Source: Ruminococcus flavefaciens AE3010 (GTDB taxonomy: Bacteria; Bacillota; Clostridia; Oscillospirales; Ruminococcaceae). Taken from it: DNA of 64,000 bases. How positions within the stretch are numbered: the first letter of the stretch is position 1; each line of letters begins with the position of its first letter. The position numbers and the translations under genes were made by a program. The notes under the pieces are model-generated. The model did no database searches and was not told the origin of the DNA. It worked only from the letters and a program-made list of their open reading frames with translations. Of this stretch, positions 8,380-16,930 are shown piece after piece. The stretch covers positions 248,001 through 312,000 of the forward strand of contig NZ_JAGT01000001.1 in assembly GCF_000526795.1 (NCBI RefSeq). The letters run 5' to 3'.

Positions 8380-9165
8380 ATGTTGCATAATACATTTTAT
8401 CCTGCCGAGGACGGCAACACGGAGACGATTGTTCTGCTGCATGGTTTCGGAGGCAATTCACGTATTTGGAAATATCAGCTGCCGCTGCTGTCAAAGCATT
8501 ACAACGTTCTTACTGTTGATCTTCCAAGTCATAATGAAGGTAATTTACAGCTTTCACAGCTTGAGGTAACTTTGGATGCCATAAGCAGGGAAATACTTGC
8601 TGTATGCGATCAGTATTCTGTACGTCATGCTATATTCATGGGAGTATCTCTTGGTACCATATTTGTGAAGTATATCCAGGCGTTTTATCCCGAGTATGTT
8701 GACTTCGGTATCCTGGTCGGCGCAGTCGCAACAGTAAATGTACTGCTTCACGGATGTGCCCGTCTTTTTTCAAAAATAGGTGACAAGCTTCCTTTTACGG
8801 CAGTTTACCATGTTTTCAGCTGGATCATTATGCCCGGTAAGCGTAATGAGGAGAGCAGAAGCATTTTCCGTAAATGTGCTATCGCATTGAATAAAAAGGA
8901 ATTCAGGTTATATATGCATATTTTCAATCAGGCTTTTCGTTTCAGCAAGATATTTGAAAAGGAGCATCATCCTGAAAACATATATATTTCAGGTAAGCTT
9001 GATTCATGTTTTCTGCGCCGAACAATACGTGAAGCTAAGAACACCTGCGGACGAATGATACAGATGGCTTCATGCGGTCATGTATGTAATATTGTTCAGA
9101 GAGAACGCTTTAACGAGCTTATGCTGAGGGTACTTGACAGAGATATTACTGTCACGGCAGAATGA
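8380..9165 (+). CDS. Cytoplasmic alpha/beta-fold hydrolase
   Basis: 261-residue single-domain alpha/beta hydrolase without signal peptide. The oxyanion region reads LLHGFGG, the nucleophile elbow GVSLGT gives the catalytic Ser, and a late Asp in ISGKLDS and His in SCGHVCN complete a likely triad. The layout is that of small esterases and lyase-like hydrolases that act on diverse acyl or ester substrates; nothing here fixes the substrate. The start is set by GGGAGGGG seven bases upstream. The gene has its own promoter and terminator, so it is likely a single-gene unit. Its ORF covers the usual length of the family. Confidence 0.75.
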   Translation: MLHNTFYPAEDGNTETIVLLHGFGGNSRIWKYQLPLLSKHYNVLTVDLPSHNEGNLQLSQLEVTLDAISREILAVCDQYSVRHAIFMGVSLGTIFVKYIQAFYPEYVDFGILVGAVATVNVLLHGCARLFSKIGDKLPFTAVYHVFSWIIMPGKRNEESRSIFRKCAIALNKKEFRLYMHIFNQAFRFSKIFEKEHHPENIYISGKLDSCFLRRTIREAKNTCGRMIQMASCGHVCNIVQRERFNELMLRVLDRDITVTAE

Positions 9166-9215
9166 TGTTTTACTGGAAATTTATACAAAAATAGGCGATA
9201 TAATATTATGAAAGG

Positions 9216-9250
9216 AACAGCTCCCTCACAGGAGCTGTTGTTTTTATTTC
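9216..9250 (+). terminator. Intrinsic terminator after alpha/beta hydrolase
   Basis: AACAGCTCC at 9216-9224 pairs with GGAGCTGTT at 9231-9239, followed by GTTTTTATTTC. Confidence 0.8.
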
Positions 9251-9279
9251 TTGATTTTGCTATATAGCTGTGATATAAT
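9251..9279 (+). promoter_or_regulatory. Possible sigma-A promoter upstream of LRR gene
   Basis: TTGATT at 9251-9256 and TATAAT at 9274-9279 with 17-bp spacing. It starts directly after the terminator of the previous gene and would give a long leader of about 180 nt. Confidence 0.5.
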
Positions 9280-9323
9280 GAAAATACGCAGTTTTAGCTG
9301 TAGGATTTATAGTAATATTGAAA

Positions 9324-9354
9324 GTGCGTAGTTTTCTAATTTTATATCGTCTAA
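9324..9354 (+). promoter_or_regulatory. Candidate ECF-sigma promoter (GTGCGTA / CGTCTAA)
   Basis: GTGCGTA at 9324-9330, 17-bp spacer, CGTCTAATATATA from 9348. The same two blocks with a 16-bp spacer precede the ECF sigma gene at 36.5 kb. CGTC-type -10 elements are typical of ECF sigma factors. Confidence 0.55.
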
Positions 9355-9462
9355 TATATATAAGGATAACTGCGTCGGTTCAAAAGTGATGTCTTTATGA
9401 GCATTGAGCAGGATCCTGAAAAGTGCTGAATAACGAAACAAAAAACGAAAGGGAGTAATATT

Positions 9463-10917
9463 ATGAAAAAAGCGATTCCACTTATTATGTCATTTGCGCT
9501 CGTTGGTTCATGTTGTATGTTGAATAATACCGTTAAAGACAGCTGCTCGGCGATCACATCCTACAAGATCGTTGAAGAGGGAACATATGATGTCGACGAT
9601 AAAACATCATTCAAGTATTATTTAACGGATACTGATGATGGTTATATCATCAAATATACAGGTACTGCCGAAGAAGTTGTTATCCCCTCGGAGATCAATG
9701 GGAAAAAAGTCACCAAAATAGCCTACGCTTCATTCTTTAATTGTGACTATGTCACTTCGGTAACTATACCAGATAGTATTACAGATATCTATTCATTTGC
9801 TTTTGCAGGCTGTACAGGCTTGACTTCTTTGAAGATACCGAGCAGTGTTTCGTCCATCAGCTCAAGTATTTGCAAGGATTGCACAAATTTGCGTTCGGTC
9901 ACTCTGCCTGATAAGGTAGACATGATCGACATGGAAGCATTTTTAAACTGCACTTCGCTGGAGTCGATCAATGTTCCTGCGGATACAGAATATGTCATGA
10001 GTGATGCTTTCACTAATACAAAATGGTACGACGATCAGCCTGACGGAATGATTGTTGTAGGAAAGACTTTTTATAAGTATAAAGGAACGATGCCTGAAAA
10101 CACATCAATTGTAATCCCTGATGATATTAAGTGTATTGGTGACAGCGCTTTTAAAGGCTGTACAGGTCTGACCTCTGTAACAATTCCCGAGGGTGTTGAA
10201 TTTATTGAGAGCAGTGCTTTTTCAGGGTGCAGCGGTCTTACCTCGGTAAATATCCCGAACTCAGTAAAAAATTTGGGGCATTATATTCTTGAGGATTGCA
10301 CAGGGCTTACTTCCGTAACACTTCCCGAAGAAATTGAATATTTAAGCTACGGTACTTTCAAGGGCTGTACTGGACTGACTACTGTCACACTTCCAAACAG
10401 TCTTAAAGGAGTTAATATTGAAACTTTTGAAGGCTGTACAAATCTTACTTCAGTAAACATTCCCGATAATAATACATATATCGGGGAAAAAGCCTTTAAG
10501 GGCTGCACAGGTCTGACTGAAATAGTTCTTCCGAATAATGAAACACTTATACATGAAGAAACGTTTTCGGACTGCACTGCCCTGACTAAAATAGTCATTC
10601 CCGACAAAGTATTGGAAATTGCCGAAAACGCATTTTCGGCTCACAGTAACGCTCTGGCTATCTATGGCTACAGGAATTCCGTCGCTGAAAAGTATGCAAA
10701 GGATAACAATATCAAATTCGTTGCGCTTGATGCAGTAACAACACAGCAGACTACCAAAGCTGCAAATACTACTACAACAAAGACTACTACAACCAAAACC
10801 ACCACTGCAAAAAGCAACTCTCCTCAGACAGGGGACAGAGGTGTCGCAGGACTTGTTTCAGCAGGTATAGCTGCATCTTTGCTTGCACTGGTATCATTCA
10901 AAAAGAGCAGAAGATAA
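9463..10917 (+). CDS. Surface BspA-like leucine-rich repeat protein, sortase-type tail
   Basis: 484-residue secreted protein. A signal peptide (about 1-30) is followed by about 15 leucine-rich repeats of the BspA/LRR_5 type, recognisable by the recurring block of CTGLTSVTIP and a following Phe/Gly-Cys turn. A Thr/Lys-rich linker then leads to a C-terminal sorting-like signal: SPQTGD, a hydrophobic segment (GVAGLVSAGIAASLLALVSF) and a KKSRR tail. Such tails are recognised by sortases that join the protein to the cell wall; the Pro-x-Thr-Gly core is present although the first residue is Ser rather than Leu. BspA-like repeats bind host or plant surface proteins and other cells, so an adhesion role is inferred. 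AAAGGGAG precedes the start. A candidate ECF promoter lies upstream, linking its expression to a surface-sensing sigma factor. Confidence 0.85.
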   Translation: MKKAIPLIMSFALVGSCCMLNNTVKDSCSAITSYKIVEEGTYDVDDKTSFKYYLTDTDDGYIIKYTGTAEEVVIPSEINGKKVTKIAYASFFNCDYVTSVTIPDSITDIYSFAFAGCTGLTSLKIPSSVSSISSSICKDCTNLRSVTLPDKVDMIDMEAFLNCTSLESINVPADTEYVMSDAFTNTKWYDDQPDGMIVVGKTFYKYKGTMPENTSIVIPDDIKCIGDSAFKGCTGLTSVTIPEGVEFIESSAFSGCSGLTSVNIPNSVKNLGHYILEDCTGLTSVTLPEEIEYLSYGTFKGCTGLTTVTLPNSLKGVNIETFEGCTNLTSVNIPDNNTYIGEKAFKGCTGLTEIVLPNNETLIHEETFSDCTALTKIVIPDKVLEIAENAFSAHSNALAIYGYRNSVAEKYAKDNNIKFVALDAVTTQQTTKAANTTTTKTTTTKTTTAKSNSPQTGDRGVAGLVSAGIAASLLALVSFKKSRR

Positions 10918-11004
10918 CAAAAAGCTCCTTTTAAGCACGGCGGTAAGAAAATATATTCAGGCAGGCTTTTATATTCCGCCGCTAAAACAATAATGAATAA
11001 AAAT

Positions 11005-11070
11005 AAAGGTATCGTCCATCGGCCGATGATTTTAAATATCATTGCCGCAGGCGATACCTTTTTTATTCTT
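11005..11070. terminator. Bidirectional terminator between convergent genes
   Basis: AAAGGTATCG at 11005-11014 pairs with CGATACCTTT at 11052-11061, with a T tract on both strands and an inner GGC/GCC hairpin. It serves the LRR gene on the plus strand and the sigma-partner membrane gene on the minus strand. Confidence 0.7.
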
Positions 11071-11082
11071 TTTGATGTTTTC

Positions 11083-13125
11083 TCATTGATCGGCTTCTAT
11101 GCTTTCATATATGGGTCCAACATCTTCCATGGTAAAATCGGGCGAATCAAACACATAATTTTCAAGTCTGAATGAGTAACCGTTACTTTCACTTGAGATC
11201 AGCTGACCGCCCTCTGTAAGCACGATCTTATGACTTACTTCACTGTCATAATAATTGTCTGTGATCTGATACTCTGTTTTTCCTCCGCCAATATCTCTTG
11301 ACTCGATATTATATTCAGGAGCTTGTACCATTGCAGGAGCAAGTATCCGTTCAATGCTCTTGGCAGAATAAACATAATGAACAGGTGACCTTGGTATCAT
11401 CGGACTGACAATACAGTATGTGTATTCAAGGAATGCTTCGCCTGTTGCCTTGTCAATAATTCTGTATGCAGAAACGTCCTCGCCGTTCATTACTGTTTCA
11501 ACAGTGACTTCTTTGCCGTCATATGTTCCTTCGCCATTCATATACATCTTATGGTTTTTGGCATCATACCAAAGATGTCCTCTCAAAGAGCTGTGACCGC
11601 GGCTGTACCCGTCATTGCCTTCAAAAACATAATCCGATTCAAGATTATCGTAATTGTCTATGCCGATGCGAAGCTTTTCCGCAAGCTGTGAAGTATCCAT
11701 CATGGTAATGTATTTATCTGTTATCTGATGTATTTTATCTTTATCTCTTTCGTTCTTTAATTTGAAATATCTTTTATGGTTATCCTTAGTTCGTCCGTCT
11801 ATATATCCGCTTTCCATCAAATAAGTATATGATAAGTTCCAGCATTTTCCTGAATCATCTTCACATTCTTTATCAGAACAAGTTACCCATTCCAAAGAAG
11901 CTATCTCGTTTATGAAGCTCTCAGCATCGCTTATATTATAATTACGGTAAATAGTGCCATAATACTGTCCCCCTTGCGGAATACCGATCGTACCTTCCCA
12001 TGTGCTTGCGCAAGGATCATCAATGATATTGCTGAAAACTTCTTTTATATCTTCGCTTGAAGCATCATCGGATTCCGTATCATATTCAAGTAAAGCTTTG
12101 ATGTCAGCTGAAAGCTTTTCGCATTCTTCTTCGTTTTTGAGCTTGTAGCAGCCATAGGGATCGGGATCGTCTCCAACTGCCATAAGATATCCGTCTTCGG
12201 ATACTCTGATGCCCATTTCATAATAGTTATTATATACAAATTCACTTTCTTTTATTTTTACCCATTCATACTTCATCAAAGCATTTGTAAGATCAGCTTT
12301 ATCCGAAATGATATAATGATCCATCTCTACTTCAAGGGCTCCCTGCAACGGAGAGAATACTGCTTTATCATCGCTTTTTTCCAGATGAGTACTAACAAAG
12401 CCCATGATCTCGTCCTGAGACGCCTTGCTCATAGCTTCCACAGTATCACTGTCTGCATCTTTAAGAACTTCATTAAGCAGCTTTTCGAATACATCTTTAC
12501 CGTAATAAAAGCACTCTTTATTTGGAGAAAGTGTTACAGTATTTTCAGGATCTGTTACCTGCCAGAAGCCATATCCGTTCTCACGTATAGAAAAATCATA
12601 ATTCAATTTTTTATCGCCGTCAGTGAATGAAAAACGCACACTTCTGAAAGAAGTAGGATAATCATCAACTTCCTTTACATCTTCAAGGCTGTCCAAATAA
12701 TCAAACAGCTTGTTCTTGTAGCTGCTTTTATTATTTACAAGGATATTTGCTCCTGTGGAAAAATTCCATACGTACTCGCTCATATCATAGGAATCTTTAG
12801 CTGCCTTTATCCTTTCATAAATGGAAGTATCAGCATTTTCATCTTCTTCACTTACAACAGGTGCGTCATTCAGCTTACTGAAATAATATGCTCCGCCGCC
12901 AACTGCTCCCAGAACCAGTACAACGGCAGCAGCAGCACCAAGAAATTTTCTCCAGCCGAAACCACGATATACTTCAACGCCCGAAACAGCTGTTGGATCA
13001 TCGTTTTCGCTGAAAGAAGCCGCAGCATTGTCGGAAACGGTCTTATCTTCATAGGGAGTATCGGCTTCCTTTATGAGCTCCTCGTCTATCATGCTCATAG
13101 CCTTCATAAAATTGTTCTTATTCAT
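11083..13125 (-). CDS. Membrane partner (putative anti-sigma) of ECF sigma factor
   Basis: 680-residue single-pass membrane protein of unknown family. Residues 1-60 form a short acidic cytoplasmic part (MNKNNFMKAMSMIDEEL), about 63-87 is one hydrophobic segment (FLGAAAAVVLVLGAVGGG), and the remaining about 590 residues are extracytoplasmic, polar and rich in Asp, Glu, Lys and Tyr, with repeated blocks around Y/W-V-x-I/N and SLEWV-like motifs that suggest repeated domains. No enzyme motif was recognised. The gene begins inside the end of the ECF sigma gene; the ATG at 13125 is preferred over that at 13131 because AGGAGG stands nine bases before it. This overlap and topology are those of sigma/anti-sigma pairs, where the membrane protein holds the sigma factor until a signal outside is sensed. 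The anti-sigma role is inferred; no zinc-binding motif was seen. Confidence 0.65.
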   Translation of the reverse strand: MNKNNFMKAMSMIDEELIKEADTPYEDKTVSDNAAASFSENDDPTAVSGVEVYRGFGWRKFLGAAAAVVLVLGAVGGGAYYFSKLNDAPVVSEEDENADTSIYERIKAAKDSYDMSEYVWNFSTGANILVNNKSSYKNKLFDYLDSLEDVKEVDDYPTSFRSVRFSFTDGDKKLNYDFSIRENGYGFWQVTDPENTVTLSPNKECFYYGKDVFEKLLNEVLKDADSDTVEAMSKASQDEIMGFVSTHLEKSDDKAVFSPLQGALEVEMDHYIISDKADLTNALMKYEWVKIKESEFVYNNYYEMGIRVSEDGYLMAVGDDPDPYGCYKLKNEEECEKLSADIKALLEYDTESDDASSEDIKEVFSNIIDDPCASTWEGTIGIPQGGQYYGTIYRNYNISDAESFINEIASLEWVTCSDKECEDDSGKCWNLSYTYLMESGYIDGRTKDNHKRYFKLKNERDKDKIHQITDKYITMMDTSQLAEKLRIGIDNYDNLESDYVFEGNDGYSRGHSSLRGHLWYDAKNHKMYMNGEGTYDGKEVTVETVMNGEDVSAYRIIDKATGEAFLEYTYCIVSPMIPRSPVHYVYSAKSIERILAPAMVQAPEYNIESRDIGGGKTEYQITDNYYDSEVSHKIVLTEGGQLISSESNGYSFRLENYVFDSPDFTMEDVGPIYESIEADQ

Positions 13126-13672
13126 AGTCATAGCCCTCCTTTTTCAGAAATACCTTCAGTTTTTTCCTTGTACGAAAAAGATAGGTACCGACTGTTTTCT
13201 CGTTCATAGAAAAGCGTTTTGCAATGTCCGCGACCGAGTCGCCGTAAGTATATCGGCGCACAAATATCCTGCGCTGAAGCTCGTCCTGCTCACGCAGAAA
13301 GCGGCTGATAGTATCTGCAAGTTCAGACAGCGTTATATTGTCATCAGGAGCCGCAGGGACACAGTCTGATATTTCATCGAGAGACACCGTATAGAGGCTG
13401 CTGCGTTTAGCGGCGGTATTGTATTCAAGTCTGTTTATTGCAATATTCCTGACGATACGGCACAAATAGCTTTTAAGGTCGTTTGGCTGTGCAGGCGGGA
13501 TACTGTCCCATATCTCATAGCAGGCGGTGTTTACACATTCTTCGACGTCCTCGTGCTGAGCAAGTACATTTCCTGCTATATATGTGCACAGCCGCTCGTA
13601 TTTCTGCCGAAGTTCATTGATAGCTGATTGATCTCGCTTTTGTAATAGTTCAATAATTGATACATCATCCAT
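13118..13672 (-). CDS. ECF RNA polymerase sigma factor
   Basis: 184-residue sigma-70 family protein of the ECF size. Region 2 lies at about 10-85 (LCTYIAGNVLAQHEDVEECVNTACYEIW, with the DVEECV core) and region 4 at about 115-175 (RRIFVRRYTYGDSVADIAKRF and the recognition helix with MNEKTVGTYLFRTRKKL). It directs RNA polymerase to a small set of promoters. The start is the ATG at 13672, seven bases after AAAGGAGG; the earlier in-frame ATG at 13690 precedes that site. The stop overlaps the start of the membrane partner, so the two are translationally coupled. A promoter of its own could not be assigned with confidence. Confidence 0.88.
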   Translation of the reverse strand: MDDVSIIELLQKRDQSAINELRQKYERLCTYIAGNVLAQHEDVEECVNTACYEIWDSIPPAQPNDLKSYLCRIVRNIAINRLEYNTAAKRSSLYTVSLDEISDCVPAAPDDNITLSELADTISRFLREQDELQRRIFVRRYTYGDSVADIAKRFSMNEKTVGTYLFRTRKKLKVFLKKEGYDYE

Positions 13673-13839
13673 AAGAAAGCCTCCTTTCATGAGGAGTTTA
13701 CGTCCTCTGCTTATATAGTCAGATTTTTACATGGGAATATTTCAATTTAAAAAATTTTTTTCTGCCTTTTTCAGAAATAACTGCCTCATTATATCATATG
13801 CTTAAATAATATCACAGAACCTGCGATTTTTCAAGGGAA

Positions 13840-13875
13840 AGATCATAATTAAAGGACGGCGTTGAGCCGTCCCGA
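13840..13875 (-). terminator. Terminator of GNAT gene
   Basis: GGACGGC at 13854-13860 and GCCGTCC at 13866-13872 around GTTGA. On the minus strand the hairpin is followed by TTTAATTATG, a weak T tract. Confidence 0.55.
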
Positions 13876-13943
13876 TCAGTCCTTATTCATTTATTCTTAC
13901 GCTGACACTGACGTTATCAGCTGAGTATCCTCAAAATAACATT

Positions 13944-14402
13944 TCAGAGTTTTTTCTCAAGATAGATGCTGTTTTCACTTTCTCCTATAGTGTAAAAACC
14001 ATGCTTTTTATAAAAGTTCTGAGCGATCACGTTATCCTTTAATACTTCAAGCTTCATGAGCTCCATATTATTTTCTTTTGCAGTTTGTACAGCCTTTTTT
14101 AACAGCATAGTCCCGTATCCTGCTGCCCTGTATGAGGAGTCGACAGCAATAAAGGAAATAAAAGCTTTTCTGTTCTCATGATCATTGGCGTACATCGTAA
14201 AAAAGCCGATGATCGTATTTTTTAGCAGCATACATAATACTATGCCGTTTTTAGCGATCTTATCGGAAACAGAGTCCACGTAGCCCTCTTCTCCCTGCAG
14301 GGGAGGCAATCTGTCATTGAAGTCCAATAAAACCTTCTTGATACTATTCTTATCTGTAATTCTCATAAAAAATATATCATCAGGTCCGAATTTTTCTTTC
14401 AT
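13944..14402 (-). CDS. GNAT-family N-acetyltransferase
   Basis: 152-residue GNAT enzyme that would move an acetyl group from acetyl-CoA to an amine; the acceptor is unknown. The fold is shown by the beta-strand core FISFIAVDSSYRAAGYG with the acetyl-CoA pyrophosphate loop RAAGYGTMLLKKAV (motif A), and the C-terminal NVIAQNFYKKHGF block (motif B), as in ribosomal-protein and small-molecule acetyltransferases. The start at 14402 is chosen because AAGGAGA stands five bases upstream; the open frame before it has no such signal. It is a single gene on the minus strand with its own terminator and no functional link to its neighbours. Confidence 0.8.
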   Translation of the reverse strand: MKEKFGPDDIFFMRITDKNSIKKVLLDFNDRLPPLQGEEGYVDSVSDKIAKNGIVLCMLLKNTIIGFFTMYANDHENRKAFISFIAVDSSYRAAGYGTMLLKKAVQTAKENNMELMKLEVLKDNVIAQNFYKKHGFYTIGESENSIYLEKKL

Positions 14403-14563
14403 AACATTCTCCTTGACAATTAACGAAAAATGTGATAATTTTATATGATATAAAACAGCTTGTTCTTTAAATATCACACCATATCGGGATCGGTGAATAT
14501 CCCAATGTTTTTTTGCAGGTATCAGAAAGCGATACCTTATATATAAGATCGGAGGTAATATAT

Positions 14564-14977
14564 ATGCTGGAAGAATTTGAATACGGTATCAACAATAATA
14601 ATTCGGACGATTATTGGTACGATGACAGACTTTTTTATTATCAGGAAATGCTTAGCAGCTTTTCTGACGAGGAATGGGAGGAGCTGTCTGAAAAGTTAGG
14701 TGATTACTCAGAAGAAGCTCAAATGCGCTGCGTAGAGTGCTTATCTGATACTGAGGACATAAAAAGCTTGGCAATTATCCTCAAAGTCAGCAATACGAAA
14801 AATCGTGAATTGTTTGTAACATGTATCGATGTGCTGAGAAATACGGATACTTCATCTTTATCGCACAGTGAAAAGGAAGGACTTGTACAAAGAGTCAAAG
14901 AGTATTCTGCTGATGCATCATCCATTGAAAAAATAGTATTTAAAGCTTTTTTAGACCACATAGGGTATGAAAAATGA
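14564..14977 (+). CDS. Small acidic helical protein, unknown
   Basis: 137-residue cytoplasmic protein that I do not recognise. It is acidic and predicted mostly helical, with an N-terminal Asn/Tyr-rich stretch (MLEEFEYGINNNNSDD) and then helix pairs with regular Leu spacing (CVECLSDTEDIKSLAIILKV, TCIDVLRNTD, FKAFLDHIGYEK) that resemble HEAT-like repeats. GGAGG eight bases before the ATG at 14564 fixes the start; the open frame upstream (from 14513) is not expected to be translated. Such short HEAT-like proteins occur as partners or immunity proteins of toxins, but no toxin gene is adjacent and this is not claimed. Downstream, 14996-15011 forms a small CGCCTT/AAGGCG hairpin without T tract. 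Confidence 0.65.
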   Translation: MLEEFEYGINNNNSDDYWYDDRLFYYQEMLSSFSDEEWEELSEKLGDYSEEAQMRCVECLSDTEDIKSLAIILKVSNTKNRELFVTCIDVLRNTDTSSLSHSEKEGLVQRVKEYSADASSIEKIVFKAFLDHIGYEK

Positions 14978-15163
14978 TCATTTAAGAAGCATTACCGCCT
15001 TGAACAAGGCGAACTGCAATAAAACAAACGCTGCGAAAAAGAGTCCGACCTTGACATAGACTTACAGAATTCGCTAAGCTGATATAATTATACCGCAGAA
15101 AGCAGAAAAAAGCAAGGGACGTATCATGTAAATGAGCATTAATATTATGAAAAATTATTTTCA

Positions 15164-15194
15164 GGTGAGAGTTTTTGCATTTTCAAACGTCTAA
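15164..15194 (+). promoter_or_regulatory. Weak candidate ECF-sigma promoter
   Basis: CGTCTAATAG from 15188 matches the -10 block seen at 9348 and 36491. The -35 area reads GGTGAGAG, only partly like GTGCGTA. It lies about 32 bp before the start of the esterase lipoprotein at 15226. Confidence 0.35.
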
Positions 15195-15225
15195 TAGTTA
15201 AAGACTTAAAAAGGAAGGTGCAATA

Positions 15226-16767
15226 ATGAAAAAAATAATTGCTATTTTATTATCTCTTGTAACACTCACATCAATGAGTGCCTGCTGCAGCAGCTCGGGC
15301 ATAAGCGGAAACAGTCCCTCATCTGAGCAGATACAGACGATTGAGCCTGCTAAGCCCTCTGAGCCTATAAAGCTCACGAACAAAATGACGGAAAACGAAC
15401 GTGCAAGCGTGGATAAGCACAGTCTGACGCTCCTTGATGAGCCGAATAAACAGGGACTTACAGAGCATAAGGTAAGCGTGGAATTCATAACAGTAAATGT
15501 TGATGACACACGTGAGTATTTTGAGAATAACCGTGATAATATGACTGACGAAGAATATGAAGCTGCCATGAGCGAGCTGAAGAAAACAGAGGAAAAAGTC
15601 GGAAAAACCTATTCCTATGGCAGCAACATTTTGGTTGACGGATACTATGTATATCACAGGATCCCGTGCGCCGAGCCCTGTTATTCCGATTATGACGGCG
15701 GGCAGTTCGGGTTCTATCATACCTTTACAGATCAGAACGGTGAGCCCAAGACCGAAACGCTGTCATTTGAATCATTTGAGGATTATCTTGACTGGATAAG
15801 GGAATTTGATGCTGAACACTTCGGGTATTCCGAGTCGGAGATAGAGCTTGATACAGAGCTTGTCAGAATAGCAAACGAAGCCTTTCGATCGGGAAATTAT
15901 GAGGTATTGCCCGAGGGCACCGACATTGACTATTCCATGTCTATTCCCGGCCACAGGGACTACAGGAGCGAGTGGGAATATGACCGTGATGCGGTGGAAG
16001 CGATAAAGGATTCCGTAGACGAGATCAGTATTTATGACGATGAACTGTGTCTGACGTTTACTGTACACGTTACGTTGCCGCCGAATTATGATAAGGACAA
16101 AACATATCCCGTCTTTTTCCTGACAGACGGTATATGGCGGTTCGGCAACTGTCCAGAGCTGAGAAAATGCATGGAGGACGGCGAGGCTGCACCTGTGATA
16201 CTTGTAAGCCTGTGGTACAGCTATCATATTGCATATGACAAAGGCTATCCCCGCTATGAACATCTGGTGATCGAGCGCGATAAGCTCCTTGACTTCATCA
16301 CAGACAATCTCATGCCGTATATCGGTGAGAACTATAATATCGACTGCGCAAATTCCACGCTCTACGGACATTCGGACGGCGGTGTGTTTGCGCACAATGC
16401 GCTGTTCAAATCCGATAAATACGAAAATCAGCCTTTCGGGAACTACATTATCGGCAGTCCTGCATTCTGGGGACTTTATTATGATTACCCTGGGCTTGAT
16501 CCTGAGGGATATGAGAATGATTACGGCTATTTTGACAGAAACGACAGGCTCAGCAAAAACGTGTTCCTCTGTGCGGGTTCACAGGAAGATCCTGACTATG
16601 CCGACAAATATAACGGACGCCCCACGACGCTGGAGGGCGTTGCAAAGTTTAAGGAACGAATGGAGTCACACGGTGCAGACCTTAGCTATAAGCTGTATGA
16701 CTCCCACCATTATCAGTATATCCCAGAAATGCTTGTGGAGTATCTGAAAGAAAAGTATCCGTGCTGA
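15226..16767 (+). CDS. Esterase-family lipoprotein (CE1-like)
   Basis: 513-residue exported lipoprotein. The signal peptide ends in a lipobox with Cys about residue 20 (TSMSAC), so it should be anchored to the membrane outside the cell. Residues about 25-230 form an acidic region of unknown fold. The C-terminal part, about 260-513, is an esterase-D/CE1-like alpha/beta hydrolase: LPPNYDKDKTYPVFFLTDG opens it, YGHSDGGVFA holds the nucleophile Ser, and DSHHYQY near the end offers the His. Relatives release acetyl, feruloyl or iron-siderophore esters; with the surrounding cell-wall genes a xylan esterase role is plausible but not shown. AAGGAAGG precedes the start. A strong terminator follows, and a weak ECF-like promoter lies upstream. 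Confidence 0.8.
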   Translation: MKKIIAILLSLVTLTSMSACCSSSGISGNSPSSEQIQTIEPAKPSEPIKLTNKMTENERASVDKHSLTLLDEPNKQGLTEHKVSVEFITVNVDDTREYFENNRDNMTDEEYEAAMSELKKTEEKVGKTYSYGSNILVDGYYVYHRIPCAEPCYSDYDGGQFGFYHTFTDQNGEPKTETLSFESFEDYLDWIREFDAEHFGYSESEIELDTELVRIANEAFRSGNYEVLPEGTDIDYSMSIPGHRDYRSEWEYDRDAVEAIKDSVDEISIYDDELCLTFTVHVTLPPNYDKDKTYPVFFLTDGIWRFGNCPELRKCMEDGEAAPVILVSLWYSYHIAYDKGYPRYEHLVIERDKLLDFITDNLMPYIGENYNIDCANSTLYGHSDGGVFAHNALFKSDKYENQPFGNYIIGSPAFWGLYYDYPGLDPEGYENDYGYFDRNDRLSKNVFLCAGSQEDPDYADKYNGRPTTLEGVAKFKERMESHGADLSYKLYDSHHYQYIPEMLVEYLKEKYPC

Positions 16768-16812
16768 TCAATTACATTGATTCTGTTTTGCAGATCAGCC
16801 GAATAGACGTAG

Positions 16813-16841
16813 AGCACCTGCTTCGGCAGGTGCTTTTTGTA
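16813..16841 (+). terminator. Strong intrinsic terminator
   Basis: AGCACCTGC at 16813-16821 and GCAGGTGCT at 16826-16834 closed by a TTCG tetraloop and followed by TTTTTG. Confidence 0.92.
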
Positions 16842-16861
16842 GTAATACAGCAAAAAAAGAC

Positions 16862-16890
16862 TTGTCTGTGCCGAAAAATAATATTATAAT
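16862..16890 (+). promoter_or_regulatory. Sigma-A promoter of triple GH11-like gene
   Basis: TTGTCT at 16862-16867, 17-bp spacer, TATAAT at 16885-16890, 40 bp before the start at 16931. Confidence 0.7.
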
Positions 16891-16930
16891 AGATATATAT
16901 TTGCTTTTTGTGTTTAAGGAGGGTGTCAGA

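Noticed and set aside
13691..13760. Shared GTAAAAATCWGAC block between the leaders of the first and second sigma operons
   Set aside because: The block is seen in both leaders, but its spacing to a -10 element differs and it overlaps different promoter parts, so I could not call it a regulatory site.
14996..15011. CGCCTT/AAGGCG hairpin after the small unknown gene
   Set aside because: Short stem without a T tract; not enough to call a terminator.
15772..16395. Minus-strand open frame of 207 codons opposite the esterase lipoprotein
   Set aside because: No recognisable motif or ribosome binding site; the plus-strand gene has clear esterase motifs.
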